This document shows positions 21,577 to 33,966 of a stretch of 64,000 nt of DNA, in pieces. Below the pieces are notes generated by a model. That model was not told the DNA's origin and did no database searches. It saw only the letters and a program-made list of their open reading frames with translations. The stretch is from Pisolithus tinctorius. Its lineage: Eukaryota > Basidiomycota > Agaricomycetes > Boletales > Pisolithaceae. The DNA lies in assembly GCA_024663395.1 (NCBI GenBank), contig JANFAH010000015.1, positions 372,001-436,000 on the forward strand, given 5' to 3'. A program made the position numbers and the translations under genes. Numbering within the stretch: the first letter of the stretch is position 1; every line of letters starts with the position of its first letter.

Positions 21577-22121
21577 TGTCATAACCATGCCTCAACCCTG
21601 GCAGGACTCAGTCTCACACTCATTCAGCCTGGCCTCAGCCTCACCAAGCACCTACCTCCAGATGGTCAAGTGTAGGAAGCACTGCAAAGCAGTGCTCATA
21701 TGAAGTATGATTTCAGTTGAGCCTGACCCAGGCTCATACCCAGTCTGCCCTCATCTCTTTCCCAGTCTCTGATTGTCTTTGTCATGCCTTACTAATGCTT
21801 ACTCTTACCAATTGTGCTACCAATCTTTGTGAGACCAGCATTACTGATCTCTGAACTATAGATTTCCTCTAGTACTGTATATAAGCCTGTAGATACTCAG
21901 CCTGTACTCCTTAGTCTGAAACCAACCAAGTCACTCCTGAACTCCTGTCTTGGGCTTGGACTTGAACTGTAACCTGCACAATGGAATAGCACTGTGTTCT
22001 CAGTCACTAAGTCCAACCAGTCCACCATCTGTTCTCACTTCCCCTCTGTTCTATAGCCTCCATAGCCTCATGCCCACCCAAGACTCTGGACTGGTCTTGA
22101 CCCTGGACACTCAACTTGACA
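21577..22121 (+). repeat. 3' LTR of the 18.6-22.1 kb Gypsy element
   Basis: 545 bp, TGTCATAACC to CAACTTGACA, directly after the polypurine tract CTAAGAGGGGGATAC. A TATATAAG box lies near 21880. It belongs to the same family as the solo LTR at 5408-5935. No matching 5' LTR is present, so the element is truncated. Confidence 0.88.
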
Positions 22122-22199
22122 ACTGTACTCATTTCCATGCCTAGATTACTTGAATAGGTGAATAAACAGATGTTGTTGCTATTTGTGCATGACTGAGAT

Positions 22200-22930
22200 C
22201 ACTTGCATAGATAACTGTGAAGTAGTTTCATGGATTCATGCTTGGCTTGTCAATGCTCACATGAGGGATGAAGGACAAGGCTTCCATTGTTCTGGTACAA
22301 CCCAACAACAGTAAGAGATTGCTTTTTCTTGTCAAGTTCAGCATTGGGAGAGTACTACTATAGCCTGTATTGAGATGGATTGTCTGGTAGCTATGATAGC
22401 CTGCCCTTAATTTACATGTTTCTCTAGCCACTGAATCATCCAGCAGTGGAGGGCTTTGAAGATTGAGAGCAAAGTGGGGAAATTGCCATAGCAGAGAGCA
22501 TAGAGAGTTCATCATGTATCTAAATGACCCACTTATGGGCTGAAGGGTTTTTTAAATCAAAGTGTTGGAAACACTGGACATATGCACTCACATAGACAAT
22601 TGTCCAAAATGATGTGCACAAGAGTTTGACACAAATTTTCCCAGTTGTGACCATGCTGCTCCACAGCAGATTTGACAGCCTGTTGGATAGTGGCTTCAAC
22701 ACCAGAACTCTTGTACTCATCAACAGCCAGAGAGACAACATCCTCATTCACAGGTGCTTGTCCATTTTGCAATAAAAAGTAACAATATTCAAAAATCAGC
22801 AGGCAAGCTAAGGTGTTGAGTATCACTGAAGGAGAAGATGACTACTACTTACAAATACCATGCTCAGCTATTGAGTGAGTGGTGACCTCTTCTGAAGGTG
22901 CATTGGGGTTCCCTTCAGTTGTAAGTTTTG
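22200..22930 (-). pseudogene. Decayed unrecognised coding sequence
   Basis: The minus strand holds an 89-codon frame whose core reads N-E-D-V-V-S-L-A-V-D-E-Y, then V-E-A-T-I-Q-Q-A-V-K-S-A-V and W-E-N-L-C-Q-T-L-V-H-I-I-L, a helical, plausible protein segment. Upstream in the same direction E-G-N-P-N-A-P-S-E-E-V-T-T-H-S could be an earlier exon. It lies downstream of the GTPase pseudogene on the same strand and may be its tail or a separate gene. I do not recognise the family. Confidence 0.35.
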
Positions 22931-23205
22931 CCTAAGTTTGCATATGTGTCATTATGACAGCCTCAATCCCATCACAAAATGGGACTTACTGCCTGAGGTT
23001 GCAGCAGCAAAGAATGCATGGAAATAATCCATATCACCACAGGTGTAAGGAAAATAAAATGATCAAATCACACACATCCTGGTGAATGATGACCAAGATG
23101 ATAGCAAGGATAGTAAGTCAGCAGGAATGGAGTTCACAAGCCACAGAATTGCTTACAAGCTGTGATTACACCAGGAAACAATGTGTGAGTGAGTTCATGC
23201 AACAG

Positions 23206-23577
23206 ATAATGACTCTCAGACATCACTCACATCCTACCACCAAGGGCAGCACAAGTAGACAACTCAGTACATATCCAGCCAATCTGTGCATGAAATTACT
23301 CACAAGCTGTGATGGCACAAAACAAGCACAGTGCAAGTGGGGGCAGTCAGCAGACATCCAACCAAACCTGCCATGAAATCACTCACATCCTGTCATGGCA
23401 CAAACAAGCACAGTGCAAGTGGGGCCAGTCAGCAGACATCCAACCAAACCTGCCATGAAATCACTCACAAGCTGTCATGGCACAAACAAGCACAGTGCAA
23501 GTGGGGCCAGTCAGCAGACATTCAACCAAACCTGCCATGAAATCACTCACACCCTGTCATGGCACAAACAAGCACAG
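23206..23577. repeat. 82-bp tandem repeat, three near-perfect units plus diverged flanks
   Basis: The CATGAAATCACTCACA landmark recurs at 23372, 23454 and 23536 (exactly 82 bp apart), with a diverged unit at 23289. Units differ at only a few positions. Weaker copies extend left to about 23120. The array occupies the place where the next exons of the GTPase pseudogene should be. Confidence 0.92.
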
Positions 23578-23637
23578 AAGACCTATGTATACCTGATGGT
23601 CAGTTGAGTCAGTAACTACTCCTAAGGCAATTCTCAC

Positions 23638-24840
23638 CAAATTGCATGGATACAGTTCTTCAGTGTCCTTGCAGCTGCATGGTCCAGAACAAACTTTTTC
23701 ATCTCCTCAAACTGTTCAGCAGATCCTGCCTCAAACCCTCAAGTCATGGAATACAAAGCCTGGTTACTCTTGAACACAAGCTCATCTTTGATGTTATGGT
23801 AGCCACGCTAGAGGCAATCAACTGTAACTTGACTTGCAATCCAAGGTACATAGCATCTTACCCCTAAAGTGCCTTGCACGACAACATTCTCAATCTACAA
23901 GTTGTTAGATAAGTGTCAAAGACCTCACATCAGCATACCTTGTTTCCCTTTCCATCAAATATATCAGGATGGTCTACAGTGTTACAGACCCTCTGCAGGA
24001 TGGTCGTTTTGCCGGCATTTCCTCTTCCAATGACCAAAACTCGAAATCTCTCAATGTTTTTCATGTACTCCTTGGCCAATTGGGGATCCAAATGAAATGC
24101 AGCACGTGAAGGAGTGGTTTCTATTCCGAAACATTAAGGACGTCCACATCCGCCAATTAACAGTAGTCATACTTATTGTAGCACCTAGATCAGTCATTTC
24201 ACCCGTGAGATTGCTGGCTGCCGCATTTAGATCTTAGGAATTAGTTGTAGCAGATCATAATAAGCAACGTCAACAACAGTACCTGCACTGGCAGTGGCTT
24301 CAGCAGCACCATCCGTCGCAATGGCAACCGGAACGGAGCTTGTAATATCACCAGTTGGGTTCTAGCATCTGCACTCAAACTTTAGCAACTAGTTGGCCGA
24401 TGATGATAAGTAAATATGATAGTACCTGTAGTTTCTGTTTCAGTGGTAAGCGGATCACCGCGACTCTTGTAGGAGCGACGAGAATGAGCGGCACTGGCAA
24501 ACGGCAAGGAAGGCAGAAACTTCTTTACACGCCCGGGAGCCATGTGGATTCGAGAGGTACAAGTCTTCGAGATGTTACGAGTGAATAAGGCCTGCAATGG
24601 ATCAGTGCGAGCGTTGTTGCCATGAGGTTCAAGTTCGAGGACGATGTGGAGGGACTGATACTATCAGAGGCGCCCATCTGTTTTGAAACTTCCCACCTGC
24701 AGGAGGCATGTCTTCTCACCTGACTGCCACTGCGCTTTGGTATAGCCCAAGTGTAGCCTGGTAAATATGTGGGTCTGTAGCATATGTAAAGGTGACTCGG
24801 ACGACGCCGTGACCGACTCTGAATAGGGCTGCCGGCTGCT
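23638..24840 (-). pseudogene. P-loop GTPase (fungal G-domain protein), N-terminal part, broken
   Basis: The exon at 23939-24120 encodes I-E-R-F-R-V-L-V-I-G-R-G-N-A-G-K-T-T-I-L-Q-R-V-C-N-T; the G-x-x-x-x-G-K-T Walker A loop is intact and the exon has good splice sites. The next exon (to 23638) gives N-I-K-D-E-L-V-F-K-S-N and G-F-E-A-G-S-A-E-Q-F-E-E-M-K-K-F-V, then I-H-A-I-W, typical of a multi-copy Agaricomycete GTPase family. It has a TGA where H-D-S-R-G-F is expected. Upstream exons encode a basic Ser-rich N-terminus (L-F-T-R-N-I-S-K-T). The remainder is replaced by the 82-bp array, and a Gypsy element has inserted just upstream of the 5' part. CpG is common in the upstream exons and nearly absent in the downstream one. 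Confidence 0.75.
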
Positions 24841-24844
24841 ACCG

Positions 24845-25129
24845 TGTAGGGTTTCGGCCCGACATTGGTTGTGTTTTCTCATGCGTTATTTGTTCTATGA
24901 CAGATTCACTAAGTTTTCATAAGTTTGTTGATCCTGTTCATCCCGCTCATCTATGTTGACACATTTCGTGCCTACCGTCTACCGTATAAAAGGGCTTGTA
25001 AAACGTAGATTACGGGACTTCTTTTCCCTACAACGAATACAGACCCAAACGTCTGGATAACCTGTAGCGTGCCTAAGGAAGTTCTACTGTGCCTACATTG
25101 CAAGTCCCAAACTTCGCATTGGAGTCACA
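24845..25129 (+). repeat. 5' LTR of the 9.4-kb Gypsy element
   Basis: It begins TGTAGGGTTTCGG and ends GGAGTCACA. A TATAAAA box lies near 24986, so transcription probably starts about 30 nt downstream. The primer-binding site should lie just inside, near CATTTTTATCC; its tRNA was not identified. Confidence 0.93.
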
Positions 25130-25229
25130 CATTTTTATCCTGCATATACCGGTCTAAACAACCTCGATTATAACACCCACCAGATACCTCCCTCCCAATT
25201 CGCGAGCTGATCCCTCGTGAAGACAAGAA

Positions 25230-28200
25230 GTGAGTATCATGTCAAAAATCGTTGAAACATCTAAAACACGATACAACTTACGCCGAGCTACGCGAGCTCG
25301 AGTGGCATCTTTACCCCCCAGCCCAATGGCCCAGCCTGGAGCTGGAACCATCGACATAACCCCACTATCAAAACTGACTCCAGTCGGGAGTCGCAACACC
25401 ACCCCTGTTGAGAAGCCCGAGACCAGTGCCGCACGAAAGTATAGCGACGTGGTCCGTGCAGGGTCTAGAAGTAATAGTCTGGCGCCTGAATGCGCAACCG
25501 TTGACATCTACGGCTCGAGGATGACCTCGCCGGTGTATCCTGGAGCTTTCGAGTTTCCAGAGGCCACTAAAGTATATCCTGTTGGAGCGAGGGTACCTGC
25601 TCACAGTATAGTAGACTCACTTGGTAACGTCGAATCTAACACTCCTTCCCCTCGAATTATGAGCGAGGCTGAGGTCGAGCTCGAAGATCAGCGCCCGTGG
25701 ACCACGGTAGTGCGTAAGAAATCGCGTGAGAAACGCAATGCCGAGAGGCTTAGGCCCGAGCAAGAGCGAGCCATTAAAGAGGCTGAGAAATGTCTGACCC
25801 TTGAAGAGAGGGAGCGGATCGGGAGAAGATTGCTGTCAGTACAAAGGGAAAGCCAGCATGATGGTTCATCTGATTCGGAGACATACCAAAAAGGCCGAAA
25901 GGGCAAGGGCCCAGACCCCAGGAATTGGGGAGGACTAGGCCTCAGCGATGGCGAATTGGACCTTGACACACAACATGCGGCATACGCATCGTGGAAAACT
26001 GCCAATAGACTCGCGCGTGGAAGCGAGAGCGAGGGCCCAGGTCCATCCCAGAAAAGAGATACAAAAAACGGTATGACGGTCACCGATGACGAGCGTCAAG
26101 ACTCAGACTATGCACCTGTCAAAAAATCCACATGAAGGGATAAGTCAAAAACTAGGAGAAAGGAGAAGGAAACCAAGGTGAAGCCTCCCAGGACCATCCC
26201 GAACCCTATAAGGGACATGGTGGACAAGGTCGTCCGTCAGGACCATAAGCGGCGAGAACGTCAGAAGACGCCTAGGGCGATGGAGCCCGTGAAACAGGTG
26301 GATCCCAAGAGCTACATCGGCCTTGCCTTTAAACGCATAAACAAGGGCGAGAAACGATCTAAGAGATCGAAGAAAAGAAAGGGAAAGTCTTGTTGTCATC
26401 ACAATTCCTCGAGTAATGAAAGTTCGGAGAACGACGAACCTAGCTCCAGCAGCTCTGACGACAGCTCCTCGTCGGACAGCGACTCCGGCTCGAGATCGTC
26501 CGGTCCCTCGGACTCGAGTGATGACGATTACTCGTCGACCTCAAGCGACTCGCCTTCAAGCTCCAGCGAGTCTTTGTCTAACTCTGGGAGATTGTCAAGT
26601 AGGCGGGGACATCGTCGAAGAGGGCGATCCAGGAGACGCAAAGGTCGTAGTCGCAGTTCACACAAATCTAAAAAGAGATCAAAGTCGCGCCACAAGACAA
26701 CGATAAAGCCCATACCTCCAACAAAATATGATGGGTCGGATAACCCACATGCATTCCATTGTTTTGTGACCGAAGGGATGGCCTATGTCGAGGACGGAAA
26801 TCTAGCCCCCAAGAAGCGTGCGTTCATCCTGTCCCATTACCTGATGGGTAAAGCGTATGAGTTCTACGTCCGCGAAGTATCCAGCGATCCCTATAAGTGG
26901 AGGCTGTCAGATTTTTTCACAGAATTATTTAACTACTGTTTTCCGATTGACTTTAGAATGCATCAGCGGGGAAAGCTACAGTCGTGCTATCAGAACTCCA
27001 AGACCGTAAAGAACTACCTCTTTGAATTGAATGAGATATGGACAATGATTGGAGAAACAGATGAACATACCAAAGTTCATAAATTTTGGTCGGGTCTGCA
27101 CAAGGAACTCCAATGTGACTTGTGGAAAGAAAAGCTAAACCCCGAGGTCTCAACTCTGAAGAAAGTTGTTGCCTCCGCCGAAATCCTTGAGATTGCACAG
27201 TCCATAACAGGAGGCTATGTCAAAGGACCACAGCATCAGAAAAGCAAGGGACGTACCATTGAGAGCGCGGCTGTAACGACAGGGGAGCCGGAGATTTCAA
27301 GAAGAGGTAGGAAACGTCGCCGAAAGGGAAAGTACGGGAGTGACACTCACAAGAAGGAGGCATCTACTGTCGAATGATCCAACCCTGAGAAAGGACGGGA
27401 GAAACGCCAAGACAAGCGAAAGCGGGAGGCCCCGCGACTGAGCAAGGAAGAACAAGAACGTCACAAGGCTGAAGGCCTGTGCTTCATATGTCACAAGGCG
27501 GGACACATGTCCCGCAATTGCCCTGACTGGCACACCGTCTCCTCCTCGGGTAAGCCACCTGGAATCACGAGTTTCGGCATTAACGTCGACTTTGGAGATG
27601 TCGAATGTCAACAAAAACTAGCCAGATCGTCAGATAACAACCATACGATATCAGTGGGTTTCATCAAGACACGCGGACCTACAGTCCGGGATGACGATGA
27701 CGACATACCTGATTTAGAGAGCGTCTGGAGCGATGACGGGGACGAGAACCCAGGGGACAGCGTCACCACAGATGATAATGACCCGATTGGAGGAATGCAC
27801 ATACACGTTTACGACCGAAGGCATTTCCTGGGACACAGTTCGACAGGACCTAAGATTGGACAACCCCTAGAAGAACGCGCCGTGGAATGGTTGTCAGGAA
27901 TAAGCTACCCTGGGGATGATCCTAACTCACTTAGCACTTTCATGGACACCCGATTCTTAGTCTATCCCATCGAAGACGGTTTGCACATGATAGCCGACAG
28001 CGAAAGGGACGTATTAGGTCCCGCCGATGCGATTACGATCAAAACCTCTTTGCTGAAGACCCCTGCATTCCACCTTGACTCCTGGTACTGGTTCAGAAAG
28101 GGAGAACGCGCTGGAATGGCGAAGTCTGACCTGCGGAAAGGAGAACGCGAGAGGACATGGAGATCCCCGCCAATGGGAAATCCAATTGAGGAGGCCGTAG

Positions 28201-31200
28201 TGGATAAACTCGAGACCTATAGCATACCAGTGTTTGATGGAGAGAATCAGAACCGTTTCACGTGTACCATCAAGGATGAATTCACGTACGAGATATACGA
28301 TTACCATATGGCACTTTGCTTCGACCTCCCCACACTGAAGTTGGAAACGAGTGAATTTGACATCGTACATTGGCACGCTAAAAGGCTAACGTGTGCGTGC
28401 ATCGACCTAACCAATCCCGACCCGCTCGGCGATGACGACCTGGGACTGACCCAAATATTCCAGAGGGATAAGGGTGAGCCGAGTGTCAGTCGGAACAAAT
28501 TAGATGAAGACGTACCATGCAACATGCTTCACTTGAATGGCACCGCCATTAAGACTACTGACCAGCTAACGCTACAACGCAACTCCACGATAGCCAAGGA
28601 CTTCACTCGAAGAGTTCCGAAGCCCCTAGTTGTGGTGGTGCACATAAACGGACACCCTGCTCATGCTCTGATCAATACGGGATCGCTGGCCGACTTCATG
28701 TCAGTCACGCTCGCCGAACAACTAAGAGTGAAACACATACCCCTTGAGAAACTGCTCACTATTCAGCTGGCCGTACAGGGATCTCGTTCAAAAGTAAACT
28801 TTGGCGCCAAGGTATGGTTCCAATACCAAGGGATAGACTGTGAACGTCACTTTGATGTAATGAACATCCAAAACTACGATCTGATATTAGGAACCCCGTT
28901 CCTGTTCCAGCATAAGGCGCTGGTAGGACTGCACTCACCGCGAGTCGTGATCGGTAGTACTACCCCCATGGAAATGAAAGGGTCGCAGGTATCCGTGCTA
29001 GAGTCCAGAGCGACTGAAATATACAACGAAAGTCTTGAAAAGGCGCGGAGGTATCTTCAAGACATGTCTAGGCCGCTGTGCTCGCAAGTTGGTGCGACAG
29101 CGTTGCCCCCGTTCCGTGCAATAAACCATGAAATCCCTTTGATCGATGAGAAGAAGATCTATCCGTGGCGACCTTCTAAATGCCCGGAGGCACTGCGACC
29201 TCTGTGGACAGAAAAAAAGAACGCGTATTTGAAGATGGGACGATGGGAACTTACCGCTGCCCGTAATACGTGCCTGATGCTCCTTATCCCAAAGGCTGGA
29301 GACCCACCTCGTTTACGCATTGTCGTAGACTTGCGAGAGCGAAACAAGAACACTCGAAAGCTGTCATCGCCGATGCCTGATATGGACAGTATACTGCGAC
29401 GAGTGGCCAGAAAGCCGTATCGTTCGATAATCGACGGCGCTGATGCCTACGAACAGATCCGGGTGATACCCGAGCACGTCGAGAGAACCGCTGTGACTAC
29501 GCCAGATGGAAATATGGTCAGTCTTGTCGTACAGCAGGGAGATTGCAACGCACCTGCCACCTACCAGGCGTTGATGAACCACATTTTTGGGGAGCACATT
29601 GGCTCTTTTCTGGACGTATATCTCGATGACATTATAATATACTCGGACACCCTGGAGGATCACATTCGACACGTTAAAATTGTGCTTGAAATACTGACCA
29701 AGGAAAAACTTTACCTAAGTGAGAAGAAGTTGCGCTTCCTCTGTGACAAAGTAAAAATACTCGGGCGCGTCATTACCGATGATGGGATCAAGATGGACCC
29801 GGAAAAGGTTGATCGCATTTTGAACTGGAAGGTACCTACCAACCGCACGCTCTGTAAAGGTTTCATCGGGTCAGTCAGCTACCTCACAGACGACATCTAC
29901 AAGGTCCGCATACCTCTAGGAGTGCTCGCTGAGGCAAGCGCAGAGACCAGACCTTTCAGGTGGACGTTCACAGAACAACGAGCCTTCAAAGCTGTGAAAC
30001 AGTACGTGTCCGCATGCGCCCCGCATTTGCGAGTACCGTTAGACTACAGACCAAATCGCCAACCCATTTGGGTAATGACGGATGCCTGCGGTAACGGAAT
30101 CGGGGGAGTCGTCGCACAGGGCCCGGACTGGCGATCGTCCAAGATCGCCGCCTTTTATTCCACGAAAATGTCCTCGGCGCAACGCAACTACCCCGTCCAT
30201 GAGCAGGAGTTGTTAGCAGGGGTGGAAACAATGCTGAGACATCGGGACATCCTGCAGGGGACTCAGTTCACTTGGGTGACCGACCACAAAAGTCTGATGC
30301 ACCTTCTTGCACAAAAGGACCTGTCAGGATGACAGGCTAGGTGGCTGGAGAAGTTAGCAGAATTCGATTTTAAGATCGAGTACGTGCCGGGCGCAGAGAA
30401 TGTGCTCCTGGACGCACTATCCCGAATGTATGAATTCGACGCCCTGGGGACTATCCGCGCGCCGAGTGAGTACCTGCATCACGACGTGGACATCACCGAG
30501 TCAGCACTGTCCCACGATGGACGAATCATTACCGCACCTGTGTACGTGGGGATGGAAGCCTTGGCTACGTCCCCGGGAACACAAGGGGAGCCCTTGGACA
30601 CTGGCTCTGATAAGCCATCGACGACGGAATTGCACGCTGCGCCTAAGTTGACCATAAGGATACGACCTCCCAAGAAGGCGCACTCACCTCAGGAAGCAGT
30701 GCAAGTGGAGAAACCGCCTGCGCCATCTGCACGACAACGATGGCGCCAGTCTATCCCTCCAGCAGAAACGGGACGCCCCGAGACGGGTTTGGAATTCACC
30801 AGGCGGATGAAAGATCGTTTCGCTCTGCTAGGGCCAGGCGAGCGAAAGAAGGGGGGGAAAGGTGTAGAAACTCCTACCTTATCTACCCACAAACATGCCG
30901 CGTCCGCATTGCAGGACCTGCAGAATGTACCACAGTTGTCATCGGGTACACGGCAAGTGACAAATACAGATGCCACTGATACAAACATCACAAATAAGGA
31001 AACAGTGACTCGCATACCTCTGGTAGTGTATCCAGGAAATGAGGGACTCCTGGAAGCTGCAAGGCATAAATATGACCGAGACCCGTTTTTCAAGCAGATC
31101 ATGAATGAACCAAAGGCTTTTAAGAATTTCGAGATCACGCCAGATGGATTTATTAAGCTGAAACTACCGGACAGGACAGTATTCTGTGTACCAGACATTG

Positions 31201-33908
31201 AAGTCGACGGCAAACGACTTTGCGAAGCCGTGATTGATCAGGCGCACTCTATACTCGCACACTTGGGAGCGAAGAAGACCGTCTCATACATCAGGGAATT
31301 CCTATGGTGGGATACTATGGTAAAAGACATTACAGACTTCTGTATGTCCTGCCGAACATGCCAACGTAGCAAGCCACCAACACAGAAACCCTTCGGACTT
31401 CTCAACCCGCTACCCATACCCTCTCGTCCTTGGGAAGCAATAGGTGTAGATTTCGTGGGACCACTCCCTGAGTCGACCGACCGAAATGGAACCTATGACT
31501 CGATAACGGTCATTATTGACCTACTGACGTCTATGGTTCATCTCGTACCGAGCAAAACTACTTACACTGCGCGTGAAGTCGCGGAATTGATGTTCACCGA
31601 AGTGTACAAATACCACGGCCTACCCAGAACAGTGATCAGTGATCGCGATGTACTCTTCATGAGTTTGTTCTGGACTCACCTGAACGCCCTGATCAGGATC
31701 AAACAAAAAATGTCCAGCGCATACCACCCTGAGATGGACGGAGCGACCGAACGGGCCAATAGAACCATTGGCCAGATGCTGCGATGCTGTATTGGACCCA
31801 ATCAAAGGGACTGGGTATCGCGATTACCTGCTATTGAGTTTGCGATCAATAGCGCTACTTCGGAGTCAATGGGGTACGCACCATTCTTCCTAAACACCGG
31901 CCGTATGCCCCGGAAGATGATATGGGATGCACCTACGAAAGAGGAATACCCGAGCGTCAGAGCATTCGCAAACAAGATGAAACTCACCATAATGGACGCT
32001 CACGATGCGATAATGAAAGCGCGTATCAAGCAGACAGTTGGCGCTAATAAAAAACGCCGTGACAGCCCGTTTGTCAAAGGTGATCTGGTCTACATATCAA
32101 CCAAGAATATCAGTTTCCCAAAGGGAACGTCTCGGAAACTCGTCCCGAAGTTCGTGGGCCCGTACCGCATCATCGAGGATTTCGGAAACTACTCATACCG
32201 GATTGACCTCCCTTCTAACCTCAAGCAGCGCGGGGTACACGATGTGTTTCACTCGTCGTTGCTGAGGGTCCACATACCGAACGATGATAGGAAGTTTCCA
32301 GGATGGCGTGACGATCAGATCCCTGAGTTTGGCGGAAATAGCCGCGAGTGGGCTGTCGAGCGTATACTTCGGCATCGCGGGAGCCACTCCAACGCAATGT
32401 TTGAGGTACGATGGGTAGCTGGCGACCAAACATGGTTACCGTATGAGGATGTCACCCATTTGAAGGCACTAAGTGATTATCTAGAGGCCGTCGGGGCCGA
32501 TGGAGTTGATAAATTGAGGGACGTGGGTGACGGGGATACGTCAGACGACGATCCCCAGGTGTTTGTAGGACACTTGGCACCGCACCTGCGCAGCAGCCAT
32601 AAATACCACCCCCGTCCAGATAGAAGAGACCCGGTCCGCGAATCACCACCCCTGCGATCCCAATTTCATCATCCACAACTCTCGCGTACTGCTCGTAACC
32701 TCCCTCGTAAACCATCACACCCTGTCCTATGCCAGCCAGGTCCACGTCGGCCCCCTCGCTGCTGTCAGTACAACAATCAGTACAGGCAAAGGCCCCGCCA
32801 ACGTTATAGACCACCTACCCACTTCACGCGTTGCGTGCCTCCTCACGCCTCACACCAGAAACAGCCACGTAAGCCGCACAGTCGTCGTCGCCACCATGAC
32901 CTGTGCTCTGGTCACCACCCCCGAAGGAACGAACCCCATCAAACTCGACCATCTTCTTGGTCTAGAACCAGGGCAAAGCCTAATCCCACAAAAGGGGAAC
33001 TTGACCCGGTACGACATTTTATAGAGGGTATCATTAAAGAGTTGCAGTCCTTATCCATCACCTCACAAACCTCACTGTCTCAAGCTAAACGAAGGACCAT
33101 GTCAGCACCTCGCTCTGCCAGAAACATTGAGTGTTACCGGGGTGACTACTTCCAGGTACGCTCTTTCGACGAAGATGGAGGGGAAGTTGAGCATACGGTT
33201 GTCCATCACGAGCAGGTCAAATATTTCTTCGAGCACGATCGCGCTCTCTGCCGCCGGCACACCTCCCTTATCGACACTCCGATGGGTTATCACCTATTTA
33301 GGGAAGCCTACAGTCGGGAGGCACAATCCGACTCGATGTTCGCCTACTATGAGTTCGATGGCGATGGGAATGCGAGTGTCATCGCTCCGGGACCTTCCCC
33401 TTCGAAAGAGGAAGTACTGGGAGATGGCAAGGACCTGCATAGCAGAGAAGAGGTAGAAGGAGGGAGGGTACTCAATAGTTCGCAGGCCGACATCGTAGAA
33501 TCCCTACTCTGGGAGTCTGTTGAGTGACAGAGGAGGCAGAAACAAATGTCACACCAGAGCTATGTCGAGCGTCGCGAGGATCGACGCTGTGGAATTAGGC
33601 CCTATGGCAACGCTACGCCCCTGGGTCGTCGCCAACCCCGTGACACTGTACCCTCGAAATCTAACGGGCGATCAGTTCCACCAAAGGTCACCGCCAATCC
33701 TCACGTCCGCGAGCCTAACGTACCTGATCAACCCATCGCTGGGCCCAGCCATTCCCAGGTTTACCAGGACAATACCATCCTTGAGGGCTACGACGAGGAC
33801 ATGGATGCTGTCGGGGACGACGATGACGGTGTGGGTGCGGAGAGCACCGTTACCCAAAGGGCCGCTAAGGAACCCGCCGTGGGAAAGGTTCCGGCAAAAG
33901 CCGCGTAG
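25230..33908 (+). pseudogene. Gypsy gag-pol polyprotein, single frame interrupted by four TGA codons
   Basis: One frame of 2893 codons ends with TAG at 33906-33908. TGA interrupts it at 26133, 27375, 30330 and 33525 (residues 302, 716, 1701, 2766); there is no internal TAA, TAG or frameshift. Order: basic N-terminus; Ser/Arg-rich region (about 390-490); gag (about 495-665); CCHC knuckle C-F-I-C-H-K-A-G-H-M-S-R-N-C (751-764); protease I-N-T-G-S-L-A-D-F with Asn1149 for catalytic Asp; reverse transcriptase with Y-L-D-D (1464-1467); RNase H (Asp1618, D-A-L-S-R near 1728); integrase zinc site then Asp2074, Asp2138, Glu2174 (DD35E); chromodomain-like W-A-V-E-R-I-L (about 2374-2424); then a 470-residue tail. 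TGA at 1701 sits in the conserved R-Q-x-R-W motif, so Arg was original there. Confidence 0.93.
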
Positions 33909-33966
33909 AGTGGCGCACCTCTGTGTGTACACCTGGGGAGGGTACTTCGTACCCTGGAGGGGAGAG

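Noticed and set aside
23206..23577. Coding repeat protein
   Set aside because: The unit length of 82 bp is not a multiple of three, so no frame persists; the ORFs are artefacts.
26145..33300. Minus-strand ORFs of 60-174 codons across the young Gypsy element
   Set aside because: They shadow the gag-pol frame, lack introns or motifs, and are expected in GC-rich coding DNA. Unlike the two antisense genes listed, they overlap pol domains directly.
25230..33908. TGA as a sense (reassigned) codon
   Set aside because: TGA in the RBM25-like gene and the Gypsy frame sits where Arg was, but the same lesions occur with Arg to Cys/His changes at CpG sites, and nuclear reassignment is not known in this group. 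CpG deamination explains all cases.
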